Of a stretch of DNA of 64,000 nt, positions 46,434 to 59,100 are shown in pieces (position 1 is the first letter of the stretch; every line of letters starts with the position of its first letter). The notes beneath the pieces were generated by a model, which did not search any database, had not been told where the DNA came from, and saw only the letters and a list, made by a program, of their open reading frames with translations. Both the position numbers and the translations under genes were made by a program. This stretch comes from Casuarina equisetifolia (lineage: Eukaryota; Streptophyta; Magnoliopsida; Fagales; Casuarinaceae): positions 23,072,682 to 23,136,681 of the forward strand of contig CM052360.1 in NCBI GenBank assembly GCA_028551475.1. The letters run 5' to 3'.

Positions 46434-46701
46434 GAAAAGTTTCACACATTCAATCTGTCTTTTATGTTAGTAGAAATGCTATATTATATAATTTTATTGT
46501 AAGAAAAGTTTTCTTAAAATAGGAATAGTTGTATAATGGCAACCTTAATTAGGATGATCATTATGATCAAAAGTCAAGTGATTTCCTCTTATTGTATTTT
46601 ATTTTAAACAATATTGCCCTTTGGCAAGCAATTAAATTTTTAAATAATCATCAAGTAGTCTCTCTCTTATGCTACTATGCATAAAGAAAAATTTAATACC
46701 T

Positions 46702-47150
46702 CTTCTGCCGCCTTTGATCAACAAGGCAGGTTATATTAATTAACTAAAATTGAGGAAATGGTTCCCATGGTACGCTTGGGCATATTTAACTTATATATTT
46801 CTAAAATAACATCCCAATATTAAAGTATCAAAGAACCTTAAAAAAATAGAAAAGAAAAAAAAAAACAATGTGAAGAGGTCTAACTAGCCTAGCTTTTAAT
46901 GTTGAATGTGACTGGTCTTCCATTGTTTGGATGAGTAACTTTTGTAGGTTGTTAAAGCAATGTTGATGCAGGTGCTAAAGTAACTTGGACTGAATTACCT
47001 TCCAAAATATTTGTACTTCTTGTTTGATATATTGCTGCACTTATAACTTACTATTGAACATACCTAGAGTCATACCAATAAAGAAAAGGCTTAGAAAAGA
47101 GATTTAAAACTCAATGCATTCCCGCCACTATCTCTTAGGTTTCTTTGGGA
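46702..47150. repeat. Segmental duplicate, copy 2 (partner 24515-24990)
   Basis: Same orientation as its partner. Homology begins near 'cttctgccgcctttgatcaa' and ends at 'tttgggaccca', where Gypsy sequence follows. No coding sequence. Confidence 0.85.
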
Positions 47151-48070
47151 CCCAAGAAAGGTGTAAATTTGGTTTCAAACGATAAGGGAGGATTGTGGAG
47201 ATGAGAATATAACTTGGGAGATATTATCTCGAGAATTACATGAACGTTTAGGCCCAACCAATTTTCAAGATGATTTTGAAGAGTTGGTGAAAGATTACCT
47301 GACATCCTCAGTGGATGAATACACCGAATAGTTTGATAAACTCTCACTTAGATCAGGGCCATTTCCACCCTTCGAACAGTTCAAAAAATTAATGTAGTCG
47401 TACTCAAGAACTCCATTTGGATAGATGTTAAGGCTACTTGTCCTAGAACTATATTTGAGGCAATCAATTTAACTCGGATTTATGAGGAGAAAAAGAGAGC
47501 AAATAGAATGAAGTCCAGTTTTGATCAAGGCAGTTCCACTCCTAGTCCGAAGGAATAGAGATCGTTATCCCTTTTTCTAGGTATTGCTTTGAGGCCAATT
47601 AAGTTTTTATCACGTATTGAGATAGAGCAAACAAGGATGAATGGCTTACGTTTTTATCAATACACGGTCACTATTCTGGTAGGCATAAGGAGAGTAATAG
47701 AATCGAGGAGAAATTGGATACCAAAACCTAATGTGAGGTGGAGGTAGTTAATGCTGATATTATGAAGAGTAATGGTATGTGCATTGGTGTGGAGGTGGTG
47801 TAACAAAGGGCAAAGATATTGGTGGATTTTTATTTGCTATTGTTGAAAATATGGTAGGTAGTGTTTGATATTCAATGGTTGGAAATATTGGGGCTAGTCA
47901 ATTGGGATTTTGGCAAGCTAGATGCGATTTTAAATATGAATGGCAAGAAAATTGAGTTACACCGAGAGAAAGGGTCAAAATATAGGTTGGTGGATGGATC
48001 GAAATTTAGCAAGGATTTGAGGAAGAGAAATGAAGGGTTACCGCCATCTAACGCTAATTGGGAGTGCACT
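47150..48070 (+). mobile_element. Ty3/Gypsy fossil, gag and protease region
   Basis: The plus-strand translation shows a retrotransposon gag pattern (ITWEILSRELHERLGPTNFQ, then FEELVKDYLTSSVDEYTE) near 47.21-47.33 kb. Near 47.86-48.07 kb it shows the post-protease block of plant Gypsy elements (FDIQWLEILGLVNWDFGKL, where relatives have the VLGxQWLxTLG pattern). It is decayed with several breaks, and no reverse transcriptase was found. The following 48100-48282 may be LTR or UTR. Confidence 0.75.
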
Positions 48071-48099
48071 TAGTTGATGTTCGCATGAGCTCCTAACAT

Positions 48100-48282
48100 A
48101 GTGCGCAGCCCAAGAGGTTTTTGTTATTTTATTGTTTGTGTTTAGATGTGACTAGGCCTATTTTTATATCTAAACCAAGCCCATGAGAACTAGGGCTGCA
48201 AAAAGATAACATTAGCTATAGAAACAGATTATTTGTGTTTATGTTGTTTCGTTGGATTATATGTTGTTCGAGTGTTCCACAA
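48100..48282. other. Possible Gypsy LTR/UTR piece
   Basis: Matches about 40390-40660 in direct orientation. The identity as LTR is inferred from its position after the Gypsy fossil only. Confidence 0.35.
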
Positions 48283-49590
48283 TTTTTTTTTTAAATCTTC
48301 AAAAAGGAAAAATACAATTTATATTCCGAAATTAACACAATCCGTTAAAAACAAATCTCCATACTCATTAAAAATTATACGTTGCAATTTTGGAAATATA
48401 TTCTTATTACACATTGCATTTAAGTACATTTTTAAATTAGAGAAAAAAAAACAGTACACTAGGTGCAGAATTGCTAACTTTTATTCCAAATGTCTCATTA
48501 ACCTACATTTTGTTTTGTCCACATACAAAAGGGAGGCATCTGCCCATTATGTTGACGAGAATTACATACTCTTTTTAACATATGATGTTACAATGGATAA
48601 GAGAAGTTATGAACATGCCAAGCATGTACCCATTTTTCACCGAGGTTACACAATTATATCTAATATTTTTTTTCAAACATAAGGCAATGAAGGAAAAGAA
48701 TTCAAAAAATAAATAAATAAAAGGACCAAAAAGGGTAAAGTAAGTGGCTGAATCTGTTTTCCGTGCAGGGGGATGATTTAGAAAAATAAGCCATTTTAAT
48801 TATGTTATTTATACTTCAAATTATTTTGATAGTAATTGGATCATTTTTTGAAGTGAAAATTTAGAAAACACAGCAAAGATGTTGTTTTGTTTTCTTTCTC
48901 AATTACAAAATAAAAGTTATGATGTATAACCTATATTCAAGTAATAGTTTGAAAACCTTACTTGTCAAATTTACAATTTCAAAATATTTTGCATATTTCA
49001 AGTAAAACTTAGAACATTGTGCCGCTAGACTTTAGTTACTGTAATGAACATCTATTGACTGATATAATGCAAGTTAGTTTGAAAAGACCAAGTATTAATT
49101 AGTAGCTTTTCGAAACCTGTTTATAAAAAATGCTAATTGTTGCGAGGATGAACTATGACTTTTTAACAAGGAGAACAATGACAATAGTAGTACCAATAAT
49201 AATGTCAAGAAAAATGCAAAGAATAAAGATGATAGCAACATTATGGAGTTACAATAGATGGTTTCTATCAACTTTTAAAATTCAAAAACCTCTAGGGTCT
49301 AAAAGAATCATAGATCTAAAGAGTTTAAAATTTATAAGTTCTTTGAACTTATAATGACATAAAATAAAAAGTATAACTTAAAGAATAAAATAACGGTGAT
49401 CTAACCATTTCAAGCAAAGCCATGATAACCTCCTCAATGTAGGATACCAAATCATTAGATAAAAGGTCTACTATACAATAGCTAAACCGACAAATACTAA
49501 CTGTAAAAGAAGTGTTATAAGAACCACTTTGCGATATTCAACTTAAGGGAAATATCATCAATTTTAAGAAAAGAAAAAATTTCGTCAACA
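48283..49590. repeat. Cysteine-rich gene unit 5, left part
   Basis: Collinear with 42.1-43.4 kb of unit 4 (distal and middle parts). It is interrupted at 49590 by LINE 2 and resumes at 60539; the interrupted tract ('catcaatttt' ... 'caacataaatttaaagc') is continuous in unit 4 near 43370-43410 and in unit 1 near 180-220. No coding sequence. Confidence 0.85.
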
Positions 49591-50328
49591 GAGGGCCATT
49601 TGCTACTTTTTGAGAACCCATGAGAACCCGCCCTCCTAAACCCAGACCTGCTGCCGGCACCACTCTAGCCAGAAAAATCAGCCACTGGAGCCTTCACGCC
49701 GTCAGTTGCTGGTGGCTTGGGTGCTCCCCCAATCCCGTTGGCCCAAACTTTCTCCCATCCCCCCACGTCTTCCCGACGCCCTTCTACTTTACCCCTTTTC
49801 CTCACCCATTCCCGACCCCACCTTCTTCCTTGCTTTTCACCTCTCTCTTCCCTTTTTCAATTTCTCTATCCAATTCTTTTTTTTTTCTCGAGCCTTCCCA
49901 CGTCTCATTCTTCATACTAGCATCTCTTTCTCTTTCTCACACACACGTACTAGCATAACTTAATAAATCCAGCTAGTGGCCTTACATGTGGGAGATGGTG
50001 AATGAAGGCTCCATTGCTCTTGCCTTTAAACATCATTTAGAGTCTCTTAAGGTCTTAGCATGTGATACAAGTTGTCAGTTGAATTTTTCCAAAACCTATA
50101 TCTACTTAAAGATGAGCCTTTAGCTCCCTTGGCCTGGGTTTAATGTTAGGTGCTACAAGCAGAAAATTGCAAACTACACCTTCAAAATCTATGGTTGAAA
50201 TTGGAATGACTATGCCCCAATCATGCAATAAAGAGATTATATTGAAACCATTGGATGTCTTGAAATCAAATACCTTTGATACCTGTTCTTGTCTAAATAA
50301 TTCATATGAGGTATTTTTTGATGAAATT

Positions 50329-50579
50329 TGTAACAAGAGGAAAAAGAGAAAACGGGCCAGAGTTTGGGAATTGTATATTTACTTGCTCAAGTAATTCAGT
50401 ACAGGACTCGTCCTTATATAACAGAAGGACCAAACTAACATGGAAAGAATATAGACAATGAACGAAATATTACATTAATTCATATACAAGTAATATCCAT
50501 AATAAACCTATGCCATAAGGAAAGAATATGGACCTATATCAGGAAAATATAACTGGAATATACGGACGTATCTCCAACA
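50329..50579 (-). repeat. 3' LTR of the young Copia element
   Basis: 251 bases, bounded by the target duplication on the left and the polypurine tract on the right. Confidence 0.96.
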
Positions 50580-50592
50580 CTCCCCCTCAAGC
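50580..50592 (-). other. Polypurine tract of the young Copia element
   Basis: On the minus strand GCTTGAGGGGGAG directly precedes the 3' LTR; this is the usual plus-strand primer in the family. Confidence 0.85.
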
Positions 50593-53500
50593 TGGTGGTT
50601 TGGGTGGTTTGTAAACATCAAACACACCAAGCTTGCTCAAGAGATAGGTATGTTGTCTTTGACAGAGAGCTTTTGTGAAGATGTCAGCAGGTTGTTCCGT
50701 TGTTCGTATCTCTTGTGTTTTGATGATTCCATCTTGAATTTTATCTCTTGTGAAGTGACAGTCGACTTCGATGTGCTTTGTTCTTTTATGGACCATAGGA
50801 TTTGCAGCAAGTTTAAGAGCAGCATCGTTATCACAAAACAGAAGTGTAGGGCCTTTCACTAGAACCCTTAGATCCCGAAGTAGTCCCCTCAACCAAATGA
50901 CTTCACAAGTGGTCTTGGCCATAGCACGATATTCCAATTCAGCAGATGATAATGAGACGGTCGATTGCTTCTTGGTCTTCCATGATAGTAGAGAATCCCC
51001 AAGTTTGATACAAAACCAGTCATTGATCTTCTGCTCATTGGGCAAGTGGCATAATTGGTGTCGCAATAGGCTTTCATTTCCATGTTACAATTTCTAGATA
51101 GAAGAATTCCCAAACCTGGACATCCCTTCAAGTATTTTACTACTTTGAGGGCTGCATTCATATGAGATTGTTTTGGATTATGCATAAATTGACTAAGAAT
51201 CTGGACGACATAGCAAATGTCAGGTCTTGTCATAGTGAGATAGATGAATTTTCCAACTAGTCTCTTGTAACTAGAGGGATCTTTAAGTGGCGGATCCTCA
51301 TCCAAAGGTGATACTCCATTGTCATACGCTGGGGTTGTGAGGCTCAGATTTTGTTCGAACGGAATGACTGCTGGTTTGCATCCAGATAGACCAGCTTCAG
51401 AAATGATTTCCATAACAAATTTGTGTTGACTAAGGCAAATTCCTTTCTCAGAGCGAGCTATTTCAATACCCAAGTAATACTTGGGGGGACCAAGGTCTTT
51501 CATGTGGAATGTGGAGTGTAGATATTGCTTGAACCGTGCAATAGCAGTTGGATTGTTGCCCATGATTAGGATGTCATCGACATATATCAAGAGAAAAATG
51601 GAAGAAGTACCTTTCTTCCATGTAAACAAGGCATAATCATGGCGGGATTGGCGGAAGTTCGCAAAGAGAAGCGCAGAAGTAAACTTAGCATACCATTGGC
51701 GAGAGGCTTGTTTGAGGCCATAAAGGGATTTACGAAGACGACAGACTAAAGACTCCCCTTGTCTGCGTAATCCCGGAGGAAGGTCCATGTAAATTTCCTC
51801 ATCCAAGTCCCCATGGAGAAAAGCATTATGGACATCCATCTGGTGGAGAGGCCAATCACGAAAAGCAGCAACAATAAGAAAAGAACAAACAGTACCTTCC
51901 TTAGCAACAGGAGAGAAAGTGTCTTGATAATCAAAGCCTTCCTTTTGAGTATAGCCCTTAGCGACGAGCCGAGCCTTATAGCGTTCAATGGAACCATCAG
52001 CCTTGTGTTTGATCTTATAAACCCATTTGCAACCAATGGGGCGACGATGAGGGGGACGAGGAACAAGATCCCAAGTGCGATTGGCAGCAAGAGCCTGAAG
52101 TTCAGCGACCATGGCCTGTTGCCATTTGGGATCCTGGGAAGCCTCATGATAAGAAGAGGGTTCCACTTCTGCAGAAATCTGACTAATACAGCACAAATGA
52201 TCAGGAGAAAGGCGAGTGAAGCTGACATATGATGAAATGGGATAAACCGAACCAGGAGCAACCTAGCTGGAGCATATGTAATCCTCAATCCAAGTGGGAG
52301 GCCTAGTAGCTCGACCAGAACACCGAGGAGGCACAACGGGTGGTGGAGAAATGGAGGTCTCAACCACGGGCGGTACAGTAGGGACCACGGGTGGTGGAGA
52401 AGGAGAGGTCTCAAACATAGGTGGCACATAAAGGACAAGTGCAAGAGAGTCATCAGGAACGGCCAGAGGGGATGGAGGAACCAACACGGGAGGAGCCTCT
52501 GGAGGAGAGGAGGTAGGAGCTGCTGGAGTCGAGCTAAGGGGAATTGTGCCCGGAGGTCTAACCAGCACAAAAGGAGCCAAAGGGGCATCAACATCATCGG
52601 GCATGAAGGGACAAGGGCTGCTCAAGGGCATAGGTGGAGAATCTGTAACCTGCGAAGATTGAAATGGAAAAATGGTCTCGTGAAAGATAACATCACGACT
52701 GATAAAGAAACGGCTAGTGGAGATGTCCAAAACACGATAACCCTTCTGGAGAGGAGGGTACCCCATAAAAACACACCGGGTGGCACGAGGCCCTAATTTG
52801 TCTCGAGGACCAATAGTGGCAGCAAAGCATAAGCAACCAAAAATACGAAGATGCCCAATATCAGGGGGCTTCCTAAAAAGCAATTCAAAAGGGGTCTTTC
52901 CGTCAAGAACTCGAGAAGACATGCGATTGATTAAGTAAGCAGCAGTGACCACACAATCACCCCAAAATTTTTCAGGAATGGAGGCTTGGTGTTTAAGGGC
53001 GCGGGCAACTTCAAGGAGGTGGCGGTGTTTGCGTTCAACAACCCCATTTTGCTGAGGGGTATAGGTGCAAGAACTCTCATGGAGGATGCCGTGAGAGGAG
53101 AAGAAGGACGAACAATCATGATTAAAAAAATCACAGGCATTGTCCGTACGAACACGTTGAACAGAGGTGTGAAATTGGGTTTTGATGAGGGTAAAAAAAT
53201 GGATGAGATGGGAGAGGACTTGGGACTTAGATTGCATGAGAAAGACCCAAGTACCTCGAGAATAGTCATTGACAAGAGTAAGAAAAAAAGAGAACCATCA
53301 CGATGGGGCGTGTGGTAAGGCCCCCAAATGTTGATGTGAAGGAGAGCAAAAAGAGAAGTGGTACGAGAAGAGCTGGAAGGGAAAGGGTTCCTGGATTGTT
53401 TAGCGAGGGGGCAAACGGGACATTGAGGGTGAGGGAAGGTGGCACTGTGGCCTAAACGTTGATGAAAAAGAGAAATATTATTAATATTATTGGCGTTACA

Positions 53501-55846
53501 AAAGGAGCCCTGAAACAGGGAATTATAAGAAGGGAAAATAAAATTCGCAGGAAAAGAAACTCAAAAATAAAGACCATGAACGACCCTACCTAAGCCCATC
53601 AGTTTGCTAGTTGAACGGGCCTGAAAAAGACAAAATTGAGAATCAGAAATAAGGCGACAATTATTGGAAGCACAAACTTTGGAAACGGAAATGAGATTAA
53701 ATTGGAATTCGGGAACAAAAAGAACATTATGGAGGGTGAGGTGTGGGCTAAGAGTAACGTTGCCAATTTGGGTGATAGAGGTAATGGTCCCATTAGGGAG
53801 GCGGACAGTAGTGGAGGGGTGATTATTGTGAATTTTGGAAAAAAATTTGGGGTGGCAAATAATATGGTCACTGGCGCCAGAGTCAATAATCCATGCATGA
53901 GAAGAAATAGAGCTCATAAGACAGAAAGACGTACCTACAAAATTGCTAATTTTGTTTGGAATGCCGACATTGGAAAGGGCCTGCAAGATTTGTTTGAGCT
54001 GATTCTCGCTGAGAGGATGTTCAATTTGTTCCCCAGAAATAGCAGTAAGTTGATTTATGGAGGCTTCCTTGTCAGAGGTGTTGCAGTCCGTGGGCTTGCC
54101 ATGAAGACGCCAGCACTGGGCCTTAGAATGGTTGGGCCTCTTGCAATATTCACAGACCATGCTGCTAGATCGCGAGCGGGCTGAGTTTGGGCCGCGCGAG
54201 CCCGTAAAAGAGTGCGAGGAGCACACGCCGTTAGATCGTTTGACCGCGGGGGTTGGCGTGGCGTCATGAGAGGCATCAGATCCATGCACGCCTGAAGGGA
54301 AAAAAGGGCCGTCAGATCTAGGGTTATGATCTGGGCCGTCCATCCCATAGTGAGAAGGCGCAAGGTCATTTCCGGTGTGACCTAAGCGCGCCGCCTGGGC
54401 GATCCAGCCATCAGCAGTAGAGCGACCAGCAACGAGGCGCGAGGAAGGAGGAGCCCGAGCCGAGAGGACGACCATGTCACCGACGCGAAGGTATTCAGAG
54501 GATGCGAGACGGTGATTTTCTTCCTGAACGGCGAGATGGAAGACACAGCGAATGGACGGCGGCGGCTCCATGGTAAGAACCTGTGATCGTAAAGGTGAGT
54601 AAGATTCATTTAGAATCAATAAAAAACGGGTTACCCGATCTTGTTCTTTGATGGAATGGAACTGCCGTATGGTTGCTTCCTGTCCGTCGAGTTTCTCTTC
54701 GACGCTGTCTAGTTCGTTGCAAATCGCGGCGAAGCGATTGAAACAGACAACCACGGAGAGGTTGCCTTGTTTCAATTCGGTAAGGGCTTGGTGAAGCTGG
54801 AAACGCTTCACCCGATCGGCCTTGCCGTACATCTCTGTGATACTGTCCCAGAGAGTGTGAGCATCCTCCGTGGGAGGTAGACCGGCAACGACGTCCGGGG
54901 CGATGCAGTTGCCGAGCCATGTGCGGACCAACTGCGAACATTTTCGCCATTGCTTGGTGAGACGCTCGTCGGAGGGAACAGGGATGGTTCCATCAAGGAA
55001 ACCATCCTTGTCCTTGGTGACGAGAGCGCAACGGATGTCGCGAGCCCAGATAGTGAAGTTATTGGCACCGGTGAGTTGATGGCCGATCAAACGGAGTTCC
55101 GGTCCGTCAGACGCCGCCGTGTAGAGGGCGTCGCTAGGCTCCAGGTGGTTGCGAACGAAGCCGAAATTGGGGAAAGGGCCTGACGGAAACGCCGGGTAGG
55201 GATCCGACCCAAGTTGACCCGAAAAAGAATTGGGGAAAGTTTCTGGGTTGGGGAACGGGTAGGGGTCCAACCCCGACCCGACGGGACCTGACCCAAGGGA
55301 GGGCCCAAGAGAAGGCAAACTGGACCCGAGATAAGGCCCACCCCCAGTTGAGGCAGACTCAAGGTGGGCCGCAGACAATGGGTTCAGAGTGTCGGGGTGG
55401 ACGGTGGGTAGGCCTAATGGAGAAGGGCTTAACTCGGTTGCGAAGGCTGGGCTGGAGGCGTAGAGTAAACATAAGGGTGGGGCATCATAACGGGCCACCC
55501 AGAGGAAGGTGCCGTGTAGGGAAACCAGGCCAATGGATGAGCTTGAATAGGCTGAGGTGGAACAGCTGAGGTTGAGCTGGTAGAACCCAGGGCTGGAGTG
55601 GGGTTTTCGTCGGTAGGGGAAGGTGGCTCATACGTGATATCCTCAATGATGGGAGCATCAAGGTCTTGATGGGCAGAAGACATGATGAAAGGTAAAAAAA
55701 ACTCTCTTTTGGTTGTTTCTGCGTATCGGATTACTGATTGCTACGCCGGAGTGCTAACGTATTTTGTAGGTTAGAGCAAAAAATGGGAGCTAAAAAAAAA
55801 AAGGCATAGACGATCAGAACAAGAAGCGGAAGCGGGAAAAAAAAAC

Positions 55847-55861
55847 TTGGCTCTGATACCA
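55847..55861 (-). other. Primer-binding site (initiator Met tRNA) of the young Copia element
   Basis: On the minus strand TGGTATCAGAGCCAA directly follows the 5' LTR. This is the canonical complement of the plant initiator-Met tRNA 3' end. Confidence 0.92.
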
Positions 55862-56112
55862 TGTAACAAGAGGAAAAAGAGAAAACGGGCCAGTGTTTAT
55901 GAATTGTATATTTACTTGCTCAAGTAATTCAGTACAGGACTCGTCCTTATATAACAGAAGGACCAAACTAACATGGAAAGATTATAGACAATGAATGAAA
56001 TATTACATTAATTCATATACAAGTAATATCCATAATAAACCTATGCCATAAGGAAAGAATATGGACCTATATCAGGAAAATATAATTGGAATATGCGGAC
56101 ATATCTCTAACA
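55862..56112 (-). repeat. 5' LTR of the young Copia element
   Basis: 251 bases, 96.4 percent identical by hand count to the partner at 50329-50579. Confidence 0.96.
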
Positions 56113-59100
56113 AAATTGCTTCCCAAGTTGTTAGAAATGATAAGTAGACAACATAAGGTAAAGTCAAAAGCAAGAAGTGATACTCAATGGGTAGCTCAAA
56201 ATCTATTGTATCTACGAATAGTGTTGGAATGCCTTGGAAACAAGTAGTCATGGGAACAATAAATCAAACTACTAAATTAGATCACCTACCCCTTACTAAA
56301 AAGGGAAAAAACATTATTGTAAAACCCCTTATAGAAGCTATTAAGGAAGGTAAAAGTCATTTTGCTAATTGTCTTGTGGGTTATTTTTTGAATGCTAATA
56401 CGTATTATGCAATGAAAGGAATTATTGAAAAGTTATGGGGTAAGAAACCTCTGTTTCTTCAAAATGGCACCCTTGTATCATATTAAAGGAGGCCAAAATA
56501 TATGTTGTTCCCATTTAAGTTAAATTGTTTAATGTTTCTCATGCATTATGGAATAAGATCGATATGAGCCATGTTAATAACATGTTGGGTAAACCTCTAT
56601 ATATGGAAAAAGCTACTGATATTCTAATGGATATTGATAGTGAGTTTGTCCAAAATTTTGATGTTGATATGGGTAATAATGAGGCATTTGAGATTACTAG
56701 GGAATATGGTTGAATTTCTTCTAAATGTAAGAAATGTAATTGCTTTGGTCATAAGAATTGCATTATCAAGAAAAATATATGGATTTCTAAAAAGAGTGTC
56801 GGCTTCTCCTAAGTACTAGTACTGCAAGTAAGTTAAAAAAAGTTGTTCAAGTCCATTTACAATTGTAATGAGTCAAGTAAATACTCATACAGTTAATGAA
56901 AATAATATTATCAAACTACAAATATTAAGCCTGGTGTTGCTTCTTTTATCTCTTAAGGAAATAACCCTGATTAAAACTTTGAATTCATTCCTATTACTAG
57001 CAAGAAGAAAACTTCTAGAAAAAAGAAGGATAATGATTGTGTAATTATCTTATAAAATAATTTTACTCAACTTGCTAATGACAATTAGACCATTTATAAT
57101 GAGCTTTTGGATATTCTTGATAACCCTGATGTTGTGGAGAAGGGGGAAAAGCCTCTAGATTAATGAATATCTTATTTTGGAATATGAATGGCCTGAATAA
57201 ATGCCCCAAACAAAGAAAAATTATTAATTTTATATTATCTCAAGCTCCACATGTTATAATTTTGATAGAGCATAGAGTAAAAGAAGAAAGTGCAAATTTT
57301 GTCATTAATAGTATGTTTACTAGTTGGAATTACTTTCATAATTACTTGCATTCCAATGTTGAAAGAATCTAGATTTTATGGAAATTGTTTGAGATATAAC
57401 TCTTAATTTAAGGAACTTCATCCTAAGCTATTCATTACCACATAGGTAAGTCAGGTTTGTCATCTTTCCTTTTGTTTGCTATCTATGCAAGGAACCTGAA
57501 ATATGAACGTAAGGAGTTATGAGCAAATATTAAGCTTTTATCTTCCCAAAACATTGAAAATGTTTCATGGCAATTAGTGGGTGATTTTAATGAAATTTGG
57601 TATGTAAATGAATGCATCAGTCCAAATGTTAGATGGATGATGGGTATGGAGGATCTAAATGATATTATTGGTTCTTTTTTTTCACTTAGTCCAATAAAAG
57701 CTTAACTCAAAATCTTAAAGATAGCAAGATTGATAGAGCATTACTAAACATAAAAGGGATTCTCAAATTTGATAAAGTTTTGATTGAGTTCTTGCCTCCC
57801 TTAATATCAAATCATTCTCCTTCCTTAATTAAGTTAGATACTACTCATAGAAGGAAAAAAATTTCTTTAAAGTTCTTTAGTTTTTGGATGGATAGGCCTA
57901 ATTTTATGGATTATGTTAATTCATCTTGGCAATAAGAAATTAGTAATACCAAATTGTTCAAATTTGTGAGGAACCTAAAGGTATTAAAGATGCAACTTAG
58001 AAATCTTTATTATGCTCAATTTAGTGATTTGCATCATAAGGTAAATGTTGCTAGAGAATAGTTGCAATATGTTCAACATAATCTATAACCTAACCCCCTT
58101 GACATAGATATGCACTCTAAGGAAAGACTTAAAATGAGCAATTAATTGCATTGAACAAATATGAAGGAATCCTTTTAGAATAAAATTTGAGAAATCTTTA
58201 GCTAAAAGAGGGTGATAATAATAGGAGAATGTTCTTTTCCATCCTTGTTGTGTAGAAAAGCCTAGAATAAAGCACTTACCTAGTACAAGAAGATGGATTT
58301 ACTATTTTTTTATGATGATATCTCATGTAAAACTATCATTACATATTCTCAAACTATACTTGGAACTTTTCTTGCTAACAACATTTCTATTGAAAGGTAC
58401 ACTTCTTTATTCCATGAGGATGTGAATGAACAGTTGAATTTACCTCCTTTTGAATGATCATATGTGATGAGAGTTATTTGGGGATTTCATGATTTCAAAG
58501 CACCTAGTCCTAATGGTTATAATAGTCTATTTTACAAGAAAGTTTGATCTATTATTGGTTGTGATATAGAAGATGCAAATGCTAGATTTTTTCTCTTCCA
58601 AGAAATTACTGAAAGCTATTAATGCTACTTTGTTTTTCCTAGTTTCAAAAACCTCTAATCCAAGTTACATGAAGCATTTTTGGCCAATTTCTTATTGTAA
58701 TGTTTTATATAAAGTGATCTCTACACTACTTGCACAAAAGATAAGTCTCATTCTCCATGTTGTGATTAGCCAAAACAAAAGGTTGTCAAATCTCTAAAAA
58801 TGTTATGCTCTATTGAAAATTGTTTCATAATTATCATAAAGGAGATAAAGATAAGCATGTTGCCATTAAGATTGATCTCATGAAATCTTATGAGATAGTT
58901 AAATAGGATATAGTAGTAGGTGTCCTTAAACCTATGCATACTCCTCAAACTTTGCTTGATCTGATTAGCCAATGCATTATTATTACTAGATTCTTTGTGA
59001 ACTTCAATGGTGAGCATGTTGGTTATTTTATGGATACCAATGAGTTAAGGCAAGGAGATCTTTTGTCCTTTTATTTATTTGTTCTTATCACGAAGATTTT

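Larger units (their letters stand above)
50329..56112 (-). mobile_element. Ty1/Copia element, complete in span, young
   Basis: The element is 5784 bases with 251-base LTRs that begin TGTAAC and end in CA, flanked by the 5-base duplication AAATT (50324-50328 and 56113-56117) inside LINE ORF1. On the minus strand, parts occur in Copia order. Gag is at about 54.0-55.7 kb (UBN2-type core, zinc knuckle CEYCKRPNHSKAQCW). Protease is at about 53.6-53.95 kb (WIIDSGASDH), integrase at about 52.3-53.5 kb (CDFFNHD, PQQNGVVERKHRHLLEVAR). Reverse transcriptase is at about 51-52.2 kb (KWVYKIKHKADGS, IYVDDILI) and RNase H at about 50.6-50.95 kb (SSAELEYRAMA). The LTRs differ at 9 of 251 positions (3.6 percent), so it inserted perhaps a few million years ago. 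It is broken, with about four breaks. GC is higher than in its surroundings. Confidence 0.97.

Noticed and set aside
53636-54184. Plus-strand open frame of about 180 codons
   Set aside because: It lies opposite the gag-protease region of the minus-strand Copia element and has no motif of its own.
52263-55498. High-GC block as a possible host gene
   Set aside because: Zinc knuckle, DSGA protease site and integrase motifs between matched LTRs identify it as Copia coding sequence.
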